From positions 1 to 64,000 of IMG/VR virus record IMGVR_UViG_3300050343_000122: 64,000 nt of DNA. One strand, written 5' to 3'. The notes beneath the pieces were generated by a model, which did not search any database, was not told the origin of the DNA, and saw only the letters and a program-made list of their open reading frames with translations. A program made the translations under genes and the position numbers. Numbering within the stretch: the first letter of the stretch is position 1; every line of letters starts with the position of its first letter. Positions 31,401-39,753 of this stretch are shown piece after piece. The stretch comes from a virus.

Positions 31401-34400
31401 CAACATTACCTAACTCATCAAAGAATATATCTGAATCATCTGGTGCTTGCACTCTATTATCTATAAAGAATGGTAGTTTAGTTTTGAATGTAAATCTAGA
31501 TATAAATATATCTCCACCAAATATTGTATCTGTCCCTGAAGCTGTAACAAGTTTTTGATAACCAGTGTCAATTCTTTGAAATGAGTTTAATTGACCCCAT
31601 TGATTAGGAAGAATATTCTTCATAGAAGCATAGTATGATACTACTTTTATATCTTGCTCTTGTCCTGGTTTGTCACAAACTCCAGACTCCCCTATGCTAA
31701 ATCTTGAGTATTCTACCATACTAGATTCACCGTCTGCTCCAATTAAACTTTCAGTATTTTGAGGTAAAGGAAGTGCTAAAATATCATCACTAATAGTAGT
31801 ATTAATATATACAGAAGATTCTCTATTCCAATTATTAATTGGAGGTTGGCTATTATTAAAAGATTGTACACCTGGTATAAGGTATCTTGTAAGTTCTATT
31901 TCTCTTTGTTTGATACCACCGTTCGTATTATTATTGATAGGAAAATGATAATCATAGTTTGCTCTTGAGTTGAAAGACATTGCATAATTCTTTCTTGTAA
32001 TACCATTTATGTATATAGTAAGATAGGATTGGTATACTGTAAACATTATACCAGCATTAAATACACCTGAACCCATAGAAGCCACTCTCTCAGAACTTTT
32101 TAACGCATCTTCTTGAGCTTCTTTACTTAGAAGTTTGTACTTAGCATTGTCTTTAACTTCTACAAAGTGAGCCTTTCCTGCTCCAAACATTACACTTTCT
32201 AACTTAAGTACGCTTCCTAAGAATGGTTGTCCAAAAGATGTGTCTGGTGAATTGAAGATTTGCTTATCTAGAATATCTTTTGCTTCTTCATAGTCAGCCC
32301 CATCTAATGGTTTAATAGGTATATCTCTGTCACATTTTAAACAGGATCTTCTACTATGTCTTTTAGAGAATTCATTATTTTGTCCTCCAGAACCAGTATC
32401 ATTTGCATTTTCAGCTGGAGTAAAAGTATCCCAAGCATTTACTGGAGTTGGAAATCCAGGTCCGCTATAAGCAGCACTCGAAGCAACACTATCATCAAAA
32501 AGAGGAAGAGGATTAGTAGGTTGTCCAAATCCAGGACTTGGCCAAGGTTGTACATTGTCTGGATTTTCTTCTACTTTAACACATGTCTGACATGCTTTTG
32601 ATTCCTGATCAGGATCCGGACATGGGTAATTAGGATCAAAGGTATTTGGAGGATATGATATTATGTCATAGTTTTCTTCTGGATTATCAGGATCTGGTTC
32701 AGTACAAGGTCCTGGATAAATTTGAGTTAGAAAAATACGAGGATTTGAACAGCAACTACCAGAAGGTTCACGCCAAGTAGGTGCATAGGGGTGATTTCCT
32801 TCATATCCATAACTTGCTCCAGCTGGTGCTCCTCCAGGACTTTCATCAAAATCAATTTGGTTTGTACCATAAACATCAAATTCAGGGTCAGCATTTGTAA
32901 TCACATTAACTCTGTCAATACCGTCAATAATATCACCACCCCACCTCAGAGTAGCAGAACAATTTACTGTTCCATCAAAATTAAAATTGTTAAATGGATT
33001 TTGCCATTTTAATTCATATCTACTACAAGGGCCTTTATCACTAAAAGGTACAGGAAAAATCTGACAGTTGGAGCTATGGTCACCAATCCATACATCAAAG
33101 TCTCCAGGTCCTATTGTTATAACACCTTTCAGAGATACAGGTCTTGTTAAGGAACAAACTTCTAAAATACAATTAGGTGAAATAGTGGCTTGTGTTTGTT
33201 TACCATTTTCAATACTAGTATATACAAATACTCCATCTTCATCATTTACAGTTATATCTATACCATATGCAGTATACCAAGGTCCAAGAAAAAAATCTGT
33301 AGCCTTATCAGGCATATATAAAAGCCATGACTTAGATTTATAATTCCAAGCATTGTTATTCTCTTGTAGGAACGAGTCCTCTCCAGATACTTGATTATAT
33401 GGGTAGTTAGGGTAGTAGTATTCTTGATCATCTTTTGTATACTTGTTTAAATTTCTAAGAATACCTTTTGCTATTACTGATTTGTTTGTACCACGGTCCC
33501 CTCTTACTATTTTAAATGCTACAATATCATCTTTCTGTTCTTGAGTAAGATTAGAAGCTGTTATTAGTCCTGTTATTTGAGTATTGTTAATCTTAACTCC
33601 TATAGGATAGATAGCATCAGAGTCTTGCATCGTGGGTACAATACTAGTACCTTCATAAACAATCTGTGGATTTTCTACAATAGGACTTACTAATACATCT
33701 GGAAACTTATGATGTCGTATAGGTGTATCTGCAAGGCTTCCCCACAACTCAGTATTACATGGATACTTTTCAGTAGATTCCCAGTATGCAAAGTTTCCGT
33801 ATTCAAAAGGTCCTTTATAATTAGCTTCTCCATTATACTCAGGTGAAAATCCTAAGTTTGTAGCATTGTTATATATCTTCCAATAAGGACTATAACCAAT
33901 ACCACTTTCAAAGTAATCAGGTTCTCCAATAAAGTCATCATTGGTATTAGGAACATCCGGTTGAGGGTTTAGATTAAGTGGGCCTGGTATGTGAAATGAG
34001 TCTGTCTGTTTTCCATTTCGTAAAAGAAATACTATTTCAAATGCATACACTTCATCACGCATGTATCCACGATAATTAGTAGCATTCAATTCATCACTGT
34101 AGTCTTCTCCAGGTGGGAGTCTATGTGTTTCCCATTGTAATGTTATTTGACTAGCAATATTCTGATAATTAATTCTATCTACAGAAGCTAAGTCACTCCA
34201 TATCAGCGTGTCTTGTGCAGAAGTTATATCCTTGGCTACATCATAATATGGATACTTCTCAAAAATATCTGCAATAGATAATTGTATAGGATTTGCATCT
34301 GCACCAGTGTATGTAATTATCTGTTGATCTTCAGTAATGTTATATGTACCTACTAACTCTACAGAGGTTATATCATTAATAGTTTTTATTACTGCTAAAT

Positions 34401-35259
34401 TGAAGTAGTTATATTGTCCTGATAAGTCCAGGTTTGATACTCTTAGTTCTATTGATTTACCTACTGGATAGTTAAAGTTTACTGTTGTGTTTAACGGATC
34501 AGCAATAGGTGTAGGGTTAGTAACTGAATAGTAAGAAGTAAGATCGCTACCAGCTGCATCTGAATACTGTACAGCAAATTGATATGTTCCAGCAACCAGT
34601 GAGCCTACGTTTAGTATATCGTTTATTTCTAAAAAAGGTATGTCGAAATTAGGTTGTATCTTAAGTTGATTACAATCCAATTGATCAGTATATACAGGAT
34701 CACATCCAGGGTCTGAGTTAGGATCAATAACATATGGAATGTTATCTATATCTAAATATCTCCTAGCATTAAATCCATCTGTCCAGTATATCTCTGTACT
34801 GCAATTTGTTATTCTATGCACTACTTTATGTATAGGATAATCTATACTAAAGTTTAAACAAGGAGCATTTACTAATGTTTGATATTGACAATCATTATTA
34901 AACATGAAGCCAATTTCACTATCACCAGTTAAAGGATCTGTTAGAAAGAATATGTTTTTCTTTTTCTCTGGAATTGTATATTTTCCAATGAGTTCGTACC
35001 CATCAGGAAAACTTAAACAAGGCTCATTACCAGGTTCATTTTGATAGTTGACTGAACTAGAATCAAAGTTCTCTATAGTAGCATTCAATGCATAGGTAAG
35101 ACTTCCTGTCTTTACTTGATTGATGGTGCTATCCATGTTAAGACCAGTAGTAGCTTGATTATATTCAAGTCTAACTTGGCCTTTCTGAGCTTTGTCATCT
35201 TTTTTAGCAGCAGCAGCTTTTTTAGCTTTTGCGTCTTCCATTTCTTTTCTAGTAGCCAT
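28474..35259 (-). CDS. Large tail stabilisation-type protein with Thr-rich, propeller-like C-terminal extension
   Basis: The N-terminus (RLEYNQATTGLNMDSTINQV, then SLTYALNATIENFDSSSVN) closely follows the crAss-like tail stabilisation protein pattern, after a Lys/Ala-rich leader of about 27 residues. About 1700 residues of beta-rich sequence follow, ending near FYYSGINNCCTQF. From about residue 1740 the protein changes: TTTTTT tracts alternate with small modules, including a GDD...PDGWY unit similar to ones in the 179- and 380-residue fibre genes. A propeller-like region (about 1980-2190) precedes a final Cys-containing unit. It is probably a major tail component exposing fibre-like modules. 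It sits between a probable tail tubular gene and the 288-residue gene holding the rest of the family fold. Confidence 0.75.
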   Translation of the reverse strand: MATRKEMEDAKAKKAAAAKKDDKAQKGQVRLEYNQATTGLNMDSTINQVKTGSLTYALNATIENFDSSSVNYQNEPGNEPCLSFPDGYELIGKYTIPEKKKNIFFLTDPLTGDSEIGFMFNNDCQYQTLVNAPCLNFSIDYPIHKVVHRITNCSTEIYWTDGFNARRYLDIDNIPYVIDPNSDPGCDPVYTDQLDCNQLKIQPNFDIPFLEINDILNVGSLVAGTYQFAVQYSDAAGSDLTSYYSVTNPTPIADPLNTTVNFNYPVGKSIELRVSNLDLSGQYNYFNLAVIKTINDITSVELVGTYNITEDQQIITYTGADANPIQLSIADIFEKYPYYDVAKDITSAQDTLIWSDLASVDRINYQNIASQITLQWETHRLPPGEDYSDELNATNYRGYMRDEVYAFEIVFLLRNGKQTDSFHIPGPLNLNPQPDVPNTNDDFIGEPDYFESGIGYSPYWKIYNNATNLGFSPEYNGEANYKGPFEYGNFAYWESTEKYPCNTELWGSLADTPIRHHKFPDVLVSPIVENPQIVYEGTSIVPTMQDSDAIYPIGVKINNTQITGLITASNLTQEQKDDIVAFKIVRGDRGTNKSVIAKGILRNLNKYTKDDQEYYYPNYPYNQVSGEDSFLQENNNAWNYKSKSWLLYMPDKATDFFLGPWYTAYGIDITVNDEDGVFVYTSIENGKQTQATISPNCILEVCSLTRPVSLKGVITIGPGDFDVWIGDHSSNCQIFPVPFSDKGPCSRYELKWQNPFNNFNFDGTVNCSATLRWGGDIIDGIDRVNVITNADPEFDVYGTNQIDFDESPGGAPAGASYGYEGNHPYAPTWREPSGSCCSNPRIFLTQIYPGPCTEPDPDNPEENYDIISYPPNTFDPNYPCPDPDQESKACQTCVKVEENPDNVQPWPSPGFGQPTNPLPLFDDSVASSAAYSGPGFPTPVNAWDTFTPAENANDTGSGGQNNEFSKRHSRRSCLKCDRDIPIKPLDGADYEEAKDILDKQIFNSPDTSFGQPFLGSVLKLESVMFGAGKAHFVEVKDNAKYKLLSKEAQEDALKSSERVASMGSGVFNAGIMFTVYQSYLTIYINGITRKNYAMSFNSRANYDYHFPINNNTNGGIKQREIELTRYLIPGVQSFNNSQPPINNWNRESSVYINTTISDDILALPLPQNTESLIGADGESSMVEYSRFSIGESGVCDKPGQEQDIKVVSYYASMKNILPNQWGQLNSFQRIDTGYQKLVTASGTDTIFGGDIFISRFTFKTKLPFFIDNRVQAPDDSDIFFDELGNVAYPKYWHSARSILEPYNVTSGDPDQLMYNLISTKAHNLDCPSDPSLIGPPPNDQESYAGTYRSFYDGYMYLWAYGVPNFYCESVYNTDLRQAFNTKEGDFWPHVSSGIPDDWLQETNVPIAQDNTYYYNVTFSKQNKENVFSQLPPDWIAECYTFFPFRAIYSDTQGDSADNRVNNWLVYRALSYHDFPQNYGNLTSLDGMMDKAVLARFENKALLYNKLLTIDTSNPQAAYIGNPRLFDGAPPIDFAETDLGYVGSQNKFLLKVPYGAVTADAKRGQIFLMAGSKVIDMTKFGSGVNRFMTSHLPFEILEYFPDVYTDNHFNGIGLHGVYDNRFDRVIITKLDYIPVNDDVRYDSVNKKFYVTVGETEQEQEVYLFDREYFCNKSWTMSFDFSTRSWISFHSYLPNFYIGENNFYYSGINNCCTQFTAVLETPDRSEIGEETPYLDGWFGEVEPEEIRTTTTTTSSDPLFTTTTTTGYVPDCDLDISILEEINCDIDGVGYITVPSPTTTTICSRPSPLSQSTFTEGYQIMTEPAPIIGSSSAASACAIGAFLANLNSNDEAVPINFTFEYSGADVNGANVSIGQVLYFGDDDSCTKVPDGWYTSVDINSYQTANYVEDGILLEQVPCDCNTLTTTTTMFNGDLDQCCGLIYNDDDGNVVLQNVEQDWVNYAYINIPGYTSGKLAVGPTALYAVSPGINTSFKKWTITTSPWTVVADSDLVIADNAFGTTAGVVVKDDSAILAIDTAQGFIVEIDTTSGIPSSKILLQTGYTYPTNLLYTTEGKLITIREVIATGAFEYVQWDYDNQVVTPEIVSTITSSEFSGVDITIHSCDCDIIIVCKGNTPVYPYAQFSVAPFSPFEVVLEGATSGKGKIENYFSPTNITQLTSCVSPSAGPTTTTTSTTLAPTTTTTTSIQPNCSKWEITGPIAIRYTDCSGIEQVVSVATGQTSFICANTNTPGDLGPSATLIGACDI

Positions 35260-35269
35260 ATGCTATTTG

Positions 35270-36286
35270 TTAACTCCTACCGTTACCTCTCCACAAACCA
35301 TATCCATATCTGTTTGAATATCTTCCTGACACTTGAGATTTTGCATCAGGTAATTCATACATATTATTACGATTGAGATCAGTAATAACTCTTCTTTGTT
35401 TTTGATATACTGTTTCTTTCTTAAGTTCTGTTTCTGCCATAATCCAAGACTCATCAGACATTTGTTTATAATAAACTAGTTTTTGTTGTAGCTGATTAAA
35501 TGTTTCATCATTTGTCTGATTTGTTAGAGTTTCAAATACCTTAAACTTAATAAACGATTCTATATATTCTCTTACACGATAATTATCTGGAATCAATTGA
35601 TTTCCTATCTTGTCATAGTCTGTAGAATAGAATACTAAATGAACTACTCCTTTTCTAAAGTTAGTAACAAACTTATTGTCTCTTACATCAAAAGAATCGT
35701 AAGAAGAAGATCCTGGAGTGAACTCACGTCCTGATAAAGCTAACTGATTGTATTGGTCCCAAGAATCTGTATATGCTAAATTACAGCTCTTTCTAGCTGA
35801 GATGTTACCTGGTTTAAGTAGGTATGTTCTTCTATATGCTCTAGGTATTTCACTGTTTGTTTTATATACAGCTTGTACTATCTCAGGCATACATGTCCCA
35901 TCGCAACTAGGATGTTGACAATCAGGATTATTACAGGGAGTACCACCAATAGTTAAAGGAGCAATTTGAATAGTTGTAGCATTTGCAGCCTGACTATAAA
36001 AAGAAGATGCTGCAGGATAAGGGTTTCCTGGAATAACTGCACACATCCAAGCTTCTCTCACAGCATGAAAGTTGTCTGGTAACCTTGCTTCAAAGTCTTC
36101 TATAAATAGAGCCTCTGTAGTAATCTTATATGTTGTTCTTCCCATTTTCCTAAGACACTTATCTAAGTATGTAGGAAATAGTAAATCATCTACAGCACCA
36201 GTATCGAAGTAACTTTTAAGCTCTTCTTTTACTGTAGCGTATAGTGGTTCTGGGGATACAAAATCGTATTTATAATAGTATGACAT
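35270..36286 (-). CDS. Conserved crAss-like tail protein (ring / tail-tube type)
   Basis: The N-terminus (SYYYKYDFVSPEPLYATVKE, DTGAVDDLLFPTYLDKCLRK and FEARLPDNFHAVREAW) matches a conserved protein of the crAss-like tail module that I remember as ring or tail-tubular type. The precise structural slot is not certain. It contains a Cys/His cluster in the middle (CNNPDCQHPSCDGTCMPE), which could bind zinc. It lies between the 159-residue protein and the tail stabilisation protein, with gaps of 3 and 10 bases, so the tail genes appear to be one operon. No enzymatic motif is seen. Confidence 0.65.
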   Translation of the reverse strand: MSYYYKYDFVSPEPLYATVKEELKSYFDTGAVDDLLFPTYLDKCLRKMGRTTYKITTEALFIEDFEARLPDNFHAVREAWMCAVIPGNPYPAASSFYSQAANATTIQIAPLTIGGTPCNNPDCQHPSCDGTCMPEIVQAVYKTNSEIPRAYRRTYLLKPGNISARKSCNLAYTDSWDQYNQLALSGREFTPGSSSYDSFDVRDNKFVTNFRKGVVHLVFYSTDYDKIGNQLIPDNYRVREYIESFIKFKVFETLTNQTNDETFNQLQQKLVYYKQMSDESWIMAETELKKETVYQKQRRVITDLNRNNMYELPDAKSQVSGRYSNRYGYGLWRGNGRS

Positions 36287-36289
36287 AAC

Positions 36290-36769
36290 TTATTTTTTCC
36301 ATTCGTGATAGGTCTGTTGATATTTAGGATCTGCTTTTATATAATGAGAAAGGTCTCTGGAAGTTCTTCTAGATGGTTTAAAATACCATAAGTCTGAGTT
36401 TCTAAATCTTGCTGTAGATTTAAACCACATCCAACCAAAAAAATAACCTTCTGTATGATAGTTAAAGTTATATACAACTTTTCCTTTCTTTCGTGTCTTC
36501 TGCCAATCAATAGGAAGATTTACAAACTCCTTTCCATTGATGTCTTTAGTTTTTCTTCTTTTCTTCTTATTAATCGAAAACTCTCCAAAACCAGTTGGAA
36601 GCTTTTCTTTCTCTCCTGTTTCTAAAATATAGTGTTTGAATGACTCATTGAAACCATACAGGATATTTCTCCACTCATCAAAAGTTAGAGATATTAAAGG
36701 GTGCTTCTTACAGAAGTCCTCGTAATTCTTTTTACTTGCACTTCGCCAGTCAACTGCTACTCTTGACAT
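36290..36769 (-). CDS. Conserved crAss-like tail-module protein (159 residues)
   Basis: The protein is basic and aromatic, with SKKNYEDFCKKHPLISLTFD, LPTGFGEFSINKKKRRKTKD, YHTEGYFFGWMWFKSTARF and LWYFKPSR blocks. I recall these as highly conserved across crAss-like phages, without a proven role. I start it at the ATG at 36769, which lies 10 bases after the upstream stop. An in-frame ATG at 36814 would overlap the upstream gene by 35 bases and add 15 non-conserved-looking residues. The Lys/Arg content suits contact with DNA or with the acidic portal region; this is inference. Confidence 0.65.
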   Translation of the reverse strand: MSRVAVDWRSASKKNYEDFCKKHPLISLTFDEWRNILYGFNESFKHYILETGEKEKLPTGFGEFSINKKKRRKTKDINGKEFVNLPIDWQKTRKKGKVVYNFNYHTEGYFFGWMWFKSTARFRNSDLWYFKPSRRTSRDLSHYIKADPKYQQTYHEWKK

Positions 36770-36779
36770 ATATAATTTA

Positions 36780-37508
36780 TTACTGAGTTGGTTGGGCATT
36801 TGGAGCTTGTCCATCTATGCCTTCGTTACTCATGTCGGTTTTAATTTGGAAGTATGTAGCTAAGAGTTTTTGTGATACTAATCCTAAAGCTGAAGACTCT
36901 AAATAACCTGGTAGAGCATACTCTTTATCCAAAGGGTTTTTACAATATTCTTCATCTGTAACATCCACACCACCACAATCACAATCTGGATACATAATTT
37001 CACTAGGTACATCTTCTTCAAAAAATGCAGATAGTCTGATTGCTTTTAGTAAAGGATTGTTTACATATAAGTATCCATTAGATATCCAGAAGTAATAATC
37101 ATTTTTTACTATTGGTAGTTTCAATAAATTCAAATATCTATTTATAGTTATCTCCTTTAATTTAGTTCCTCTTCCTCCCATAGCATCTACAGAATATACA
37201 CCCTGTATTACATATTGGTAGTTACCTTCCGATATTCTAGGTAGTTTATGTGCAGTTCTGGATACATTACACTCGTCTGCATACTCACAACATTCTGAGA
37301 TGGGAACTTCTTTCATCTCTAGACAAGGAATAGTGGTATATAATGTATCACTAGCCCATAGTTTTCTTAAATTGGTTTCTCTTTTTATCAACATTTGAGA
37401 TGTGTTTCTTATCTCAGAAGCAATAACTCTATCCGTTATCAAAGCATCTGTTGATAAAATCTTATGTGTACCTCTCACATCCGAAACCAATTTTCTTAAT
37501 GTTGCCAT
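36780..37508 (-). CDS. Conserved crAss-like ring/adaptor-type structural protein
   Basis: The N-terminal block (HKILSTDALITDRVIASEIR, LIKRETNLRKLWASDTLYTT, IPCLEMKEVPISECCEYADE) matches a protein conserved in crAss-like tail modules. I believe it is one of the ring or neck proteins joining portal and tail, but the exact position is not something I can prove from sequence. Cys pairs (ECCEY, CDCGG) occur twice. It is followed by the 159-residue gene after 10 bases and preceded by the 46-residue gene after 4 bases. Confidence 0.65.
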   Translation of the reverse strand: MATLRKLVSDVRGTHKILSTDALITDRVIASEIRNTSQMLIKRETNLRKLWASDTLYTTIPCLEMKEVPISECCEYADECNVSRTAHKLPRISEGNYQYVIQGVYSVDAMGGRGTKLKEITINRYLNLLKLPIVKNDYYFWISNGYLYVNNPLLKAIRLSAFFEEDVPSEIMYPDCDCGGVDVTDEEYCKNPLDKEYALPGYLESSALGLVSQKLLATYFQIKTDMSNEGIDGQAPNAQPTQ

Positions 37509-37512
37509 TGTT

Positions 37513-37653
37513 TTATTTTTTATAATTACCGAAGCCTTTTATTCCTCCCTCTTGGTCAGCCTCTCTCATATAATTCTTTTTCATATTATAAGGACGCACC
37601 TTGGGAGCTTTTACATTCTTGCCTGGTGTAGGCTTTCCATACTTTGTTGCCAT
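37513..37653 (-). CDS. 46-residue basic protein
   Basis: A short gene fills the otherwise empty interval between the phosphoesterase and the ring-type gene. It starts with ATG at 37653, 2 bases after the phosphoesterase stop, and ends in TAA 4 bases before the next ATG. The 46 residues are rich in Lys, Gly and Tyr (KYGKPTPGKNVKAPKVRPYN near the start, GGIKGFGNYKK at the end), with no hydrophobic segment or Cys. Tight fit between neighbours, a leader ATG and absence of another use of the DNA support it. Function unknown; possibly a small virion or assembly peptide. Confidence 0.6.
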   Translation of the reverse strand: MATKYGKPTPGKNVKAPKVRPYNMKKNYMREADQEGGIKGFGNYKK

Positions 37654-37655
37654 AA

Positions 37656-38897
37656 TTATATTCTTTCTTCAAATTCAGCAACCTTGCCAACTTTACTATC
37701 GTAAACTAAAGCTAAGGCAGCTCGTACACTATGTACAAAATTATTATCTTTATGCCACCTATCTGTTCCAGATAAACTAGGCATTTGTTGTATCCTAACT
37801 CCTTTTATCTCTTTGGCCATATAGTGATGTTTATCACCTGTATGAACTTCTCTATATGTAGCATCACCAAACCACTTACTATATTTTGGATGCGTTGCAA
37901 ACAATAATGGTAATGCATCAATTTTACAATTACCATGATGGAAGCCAATGAACGTATTACCTACTACAGTAGCTTTTACTAAACCTTCTTCTCTTACAAA
38001 AGATATATTCTTATCTTCCTTAAAATATATGTCTAACGCATGAGCTAAGTAATATGATTTAGTTCTATCGTGATTACCTTGTACTAAAATAACCTCAACA
38101 TGTTTAGAATTAGTCTTTAACATTTTAATAGTATCTACTAAAAGATCAAATCCCATCTCGTACTCTGACGCATAATCTAATATTATATCTTGAGGAGTAC
38201 CATTAGTTGTAGTGTTCTGATAATTATCTGTATGAAAGAAATCATTAGATATAGGAAACACTACTTTATTTATATTGTAAATAGATCTAACTTTATGAGT
38301 TAAAGCTTCTGCTATTTTCACAAATCTATTAGCTCTAGTTTGTGGATCATTATCTCCATCAACATATCTTTTAGCTAAGTGATAATCTGATAAAGATAAC
38401 TCAATATCTACCAGAGGTTTCAGCTCCATCTGAGGAGCAGGAATAGGAATGTAGTTTGACTTATAGTTCTCTAGGAACTTGCTGAAGTCATCAGCTGTAT
38501 AATCTTTTGGACCTTTTCTTTTAGAAAAGATTGAAGATGTAAACTTCCCAGTGGGAAGAACCTTAGACCAATAGTTAGTAATTATATACTTTTCTAGATC
38601 TATCTTGTGTAATTGTGCTAACTCTATATCACTTTTTGGTTCGAAGTCTAGAGTTATTGTACTTTCAATTGTGCCCTGTTCATTGCTAACTTTTCTTACT
38701 GCTTCCTCAATCTGTTTACTATTTGTTGCCCCATCTAGAAATTTATTACTGTCGTCATATTTCTTTCCTTTTAGTTCCTTTTTCAGCTCTTTTACTTCAT
38801 TAACTGTAACGTTTAGCTTTTCTGCATACCACTCTTCACTTCTTTTTCTTGTTAACAACTCTTTAAGTTGATTAAGAAGACTCTGATTCTCAGACAT
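37656..38897 (-). CDS. Calcineurin-like (SbcD/Mre11-type) metallophosphoesterase
   Basis: Metal-binding motifs of the metallophosphoesterase superfamily appear in order: D171-x-H173 (LSDYHLA), SNDFFH near residue 210, G-N-H276-D277 (VQGNHDRT), FHHGN near 320 and HTGDKHH near 350. The fold is the one used by SbcD/Mre11 nucleases and by many phosphodiesterases. Residues about 5-45 form a small helical region (AEKLNVTVNEVKELKKELKG) that could be a helix-turn-helix. An SbcD-like enzyme is known from crAss-like phages. Here it opens the tail module just after a double-hairpin terminator, behind a TATCTTTG box at 38926-38933. A role in DNA end processing is the family expectation. Confidence 0.8.
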   Translation of the reverse strand: MSENQSLLNQLKELLTRKRSEEWYAEKLNVTVNEVKELKKELKGKKYDDSNKFLDGATNSKQIEEAVRKVSNEQGTIESTITLDFEPKSDIELAQLHKIDLEKYIITNYWSKVLPTGKFTSSIFSKRKGPKDYTADDFSKFLENYKSNYIPIPAPQMELKPLVDIELSLSDYHLAKRYVDGDNDPQTRANRFVKIAEALTHKVRSIYNINKVVFPISNDFFHTDNYQNTTTNGTPQDIILDYASEYEMGFDLLVDTIKMLKTNSKHVEVILVQGNHDRTKSYYLAHALDIYFKEDKNISFVREEGLVKATVVGNTFIGFHHGNCKIDALPLLFATHPKYSKWFGDATYREVHTGDKHHYMAKEIKGVRIQQMPSLSGTDRWHKDNNFVHSVRAALALVYDSKVGKVAEFEERI

Positions 38898-38925
38898 ATG
38901 TATCGTATTTAATTAGAAAATATCT

Positions 38926-38933
38926 CAAAGATA
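38926..38933 (-). promoter_or_regulatory. TAnnTTTG promoter-like box (TATCTTTG)
   Basis: The minus strand has TATCTTTG 28 bases before the phosphoesterase ATG at 38897, in the gap that follows the terminator at 39000-39037. Its position after a terminator and before a new operon supports a promoter. There is no TTG at the expected -33 spacing, so the match is partial. Confidence 0.4.
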
Positions 38934-38999
38934 GATAAATTATTTAACTTAACATAAAAAACTTAACCATGAGAGTTATTCTTTATAACTAATTTGGTT

Positions 39000-39037
39000 A
39001 TATATAAAACTCCCTAGGGGCGTTTTGCCCCTGGGAG
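39000..39037 (-). terminator. Rho-independent terminator after the fibre block
   Basis: The minus-strand transcript forms a GC-rich hairpin (stem CUCCCAGGGGC with GCCCCUAGGGAG, AAAAC-type loop, one bulged base; 39010-39037). It is followed by UUUUAUAUA. It stands about 37 bases after the stop of the last fibre gene at 39074 and is by far the most GC-rich hairpin of the region. Confidence 0.8.
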
Positions 39038-39067
39038 AAGTTCTCTAAAACCAACAAAAGAGAACTT
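39038..39067 (-). other. Second hairpin immediately upstream of the terminator
   Basis: AAGTTCTCT (39038-39046) pairs with AGAGAACTT (39059-39067) around a 12-base loop. On the plus strand this stem is followed by a T tract (39066-39070), so the pair of hairpins could also stop transcription from the other direction. On the minus strand it stacks directly before the main terminator and may protect the 3' end. Confidence 0.5.
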
Positions 39068-39073
39068 TTTATT

Positions 39074-39739
39074 CTATCTCACATCACTTCCACAACATTC
39101 GTCATAGATCCATGAAAACTCAAAGTCATCTCCAGACGATCCTACCCACTGAAGATCTTCAATAAAACATGGGTTTACTAATGTATTCCCTGATATCTCG
39201 TAGTTGCGTATTGATAATGTACCTTGATTACCGTTTCCATTATTTTGTGTGTTTATCATTTGTACAGTGTTTCTTAGAGTTATTATATCTGGATCAAAAA
39301 AGAACAACTGCATGTTGCTCAAGGGACAAAGAAAGTCTGGTTCAGTTATCACTAACGGTGTATTGCTAGCAACAAATATCGATCCCACTTGAGCATTTTG
39401 ATTTAGATCTAAATTCCCTATTAAGCTCCCATTTAGAAATACATCAAAATTGTCATCTCTTTCTGAGTTCTCATTACAAACCTGAAAGACAGTGACAGTA
39501 TTTGGACAATTTGGAGGTGCGTCTATTTCTCTATCTAGATAAGTATCACAGTCAGGACTAGTAGATATAATTCTAACTACAGCAGTTCCAAAAGGAACGT
39601 TATATGAAACAAATCCTGCAAGTAGTTGATTGCTTGTTACATCTACTTCAAAAGCTTCAGTAAAACCATCAACCTGAGAAAACAAGTTAAAAGGTCCAGC
39701 ATCTGCTCCTATGTTACTAGCTTGTATTAGTATTGCCAT
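39074..39739 (-). CDS. Fibre-type protein with N-terminal docking domain (221 residues)
   Basis: Residues 1-75 contain the docking-domain pattern seen in the neighbouring fibre genes: GPFNLFSQVDGFTEAFEV, then a VTSNQLLAGF strand, VPFGTAVVRI and a closing SPDCD. The remaining 145 residues are beta-type with scattered Cys, ending DECCGSDVR, and unlike any family I recognise. There is no Thr-rich linker in this copy. It is the last gene before the double-hairpin terminator and ends in TAG, while most neighbours use TAA. Role as a fibre or decoration subunit is inferred from the paralogues. Confidence 0.6.
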   Translation of the reverse strand: MAILIQASNIGADAGPFNLFSQVDGFTEAFEVDVTSNQLLAGFVSYNVPFGTAVVRIISTSPDCDTYLDREIDAPPNCPNTVTVFQVCNENSERDDNFDVFLNGSLIGNLDLNQNAQVGSIFVASNTPLVITEPDFLCPLSNMQLFFFDPDIITLRNTVQMINTQNNGNGNQGTLSIRNYEISGNTLVNPCFIEDLQWVGSSGDDFEFSWIYDECCGSDVR

Positions 39740-39753
39740 TTTATATTTTTATT

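Noticed and set aside
36770-36814. Upstream start for the 159-residue tail protein
   Set aside because: It would overlap the previous gene by 35 bases, while the ATG at 36769 follows that gene's stop by 10 bases and begins the conserved part.
39074-39076. TAG or TGA reassignment, as in some crAss-like phages
   Set aside because: TAG ends the 221-residue gene and TGA ends the 100-residue gene at natural positions, and the long genes are open in the standard code.
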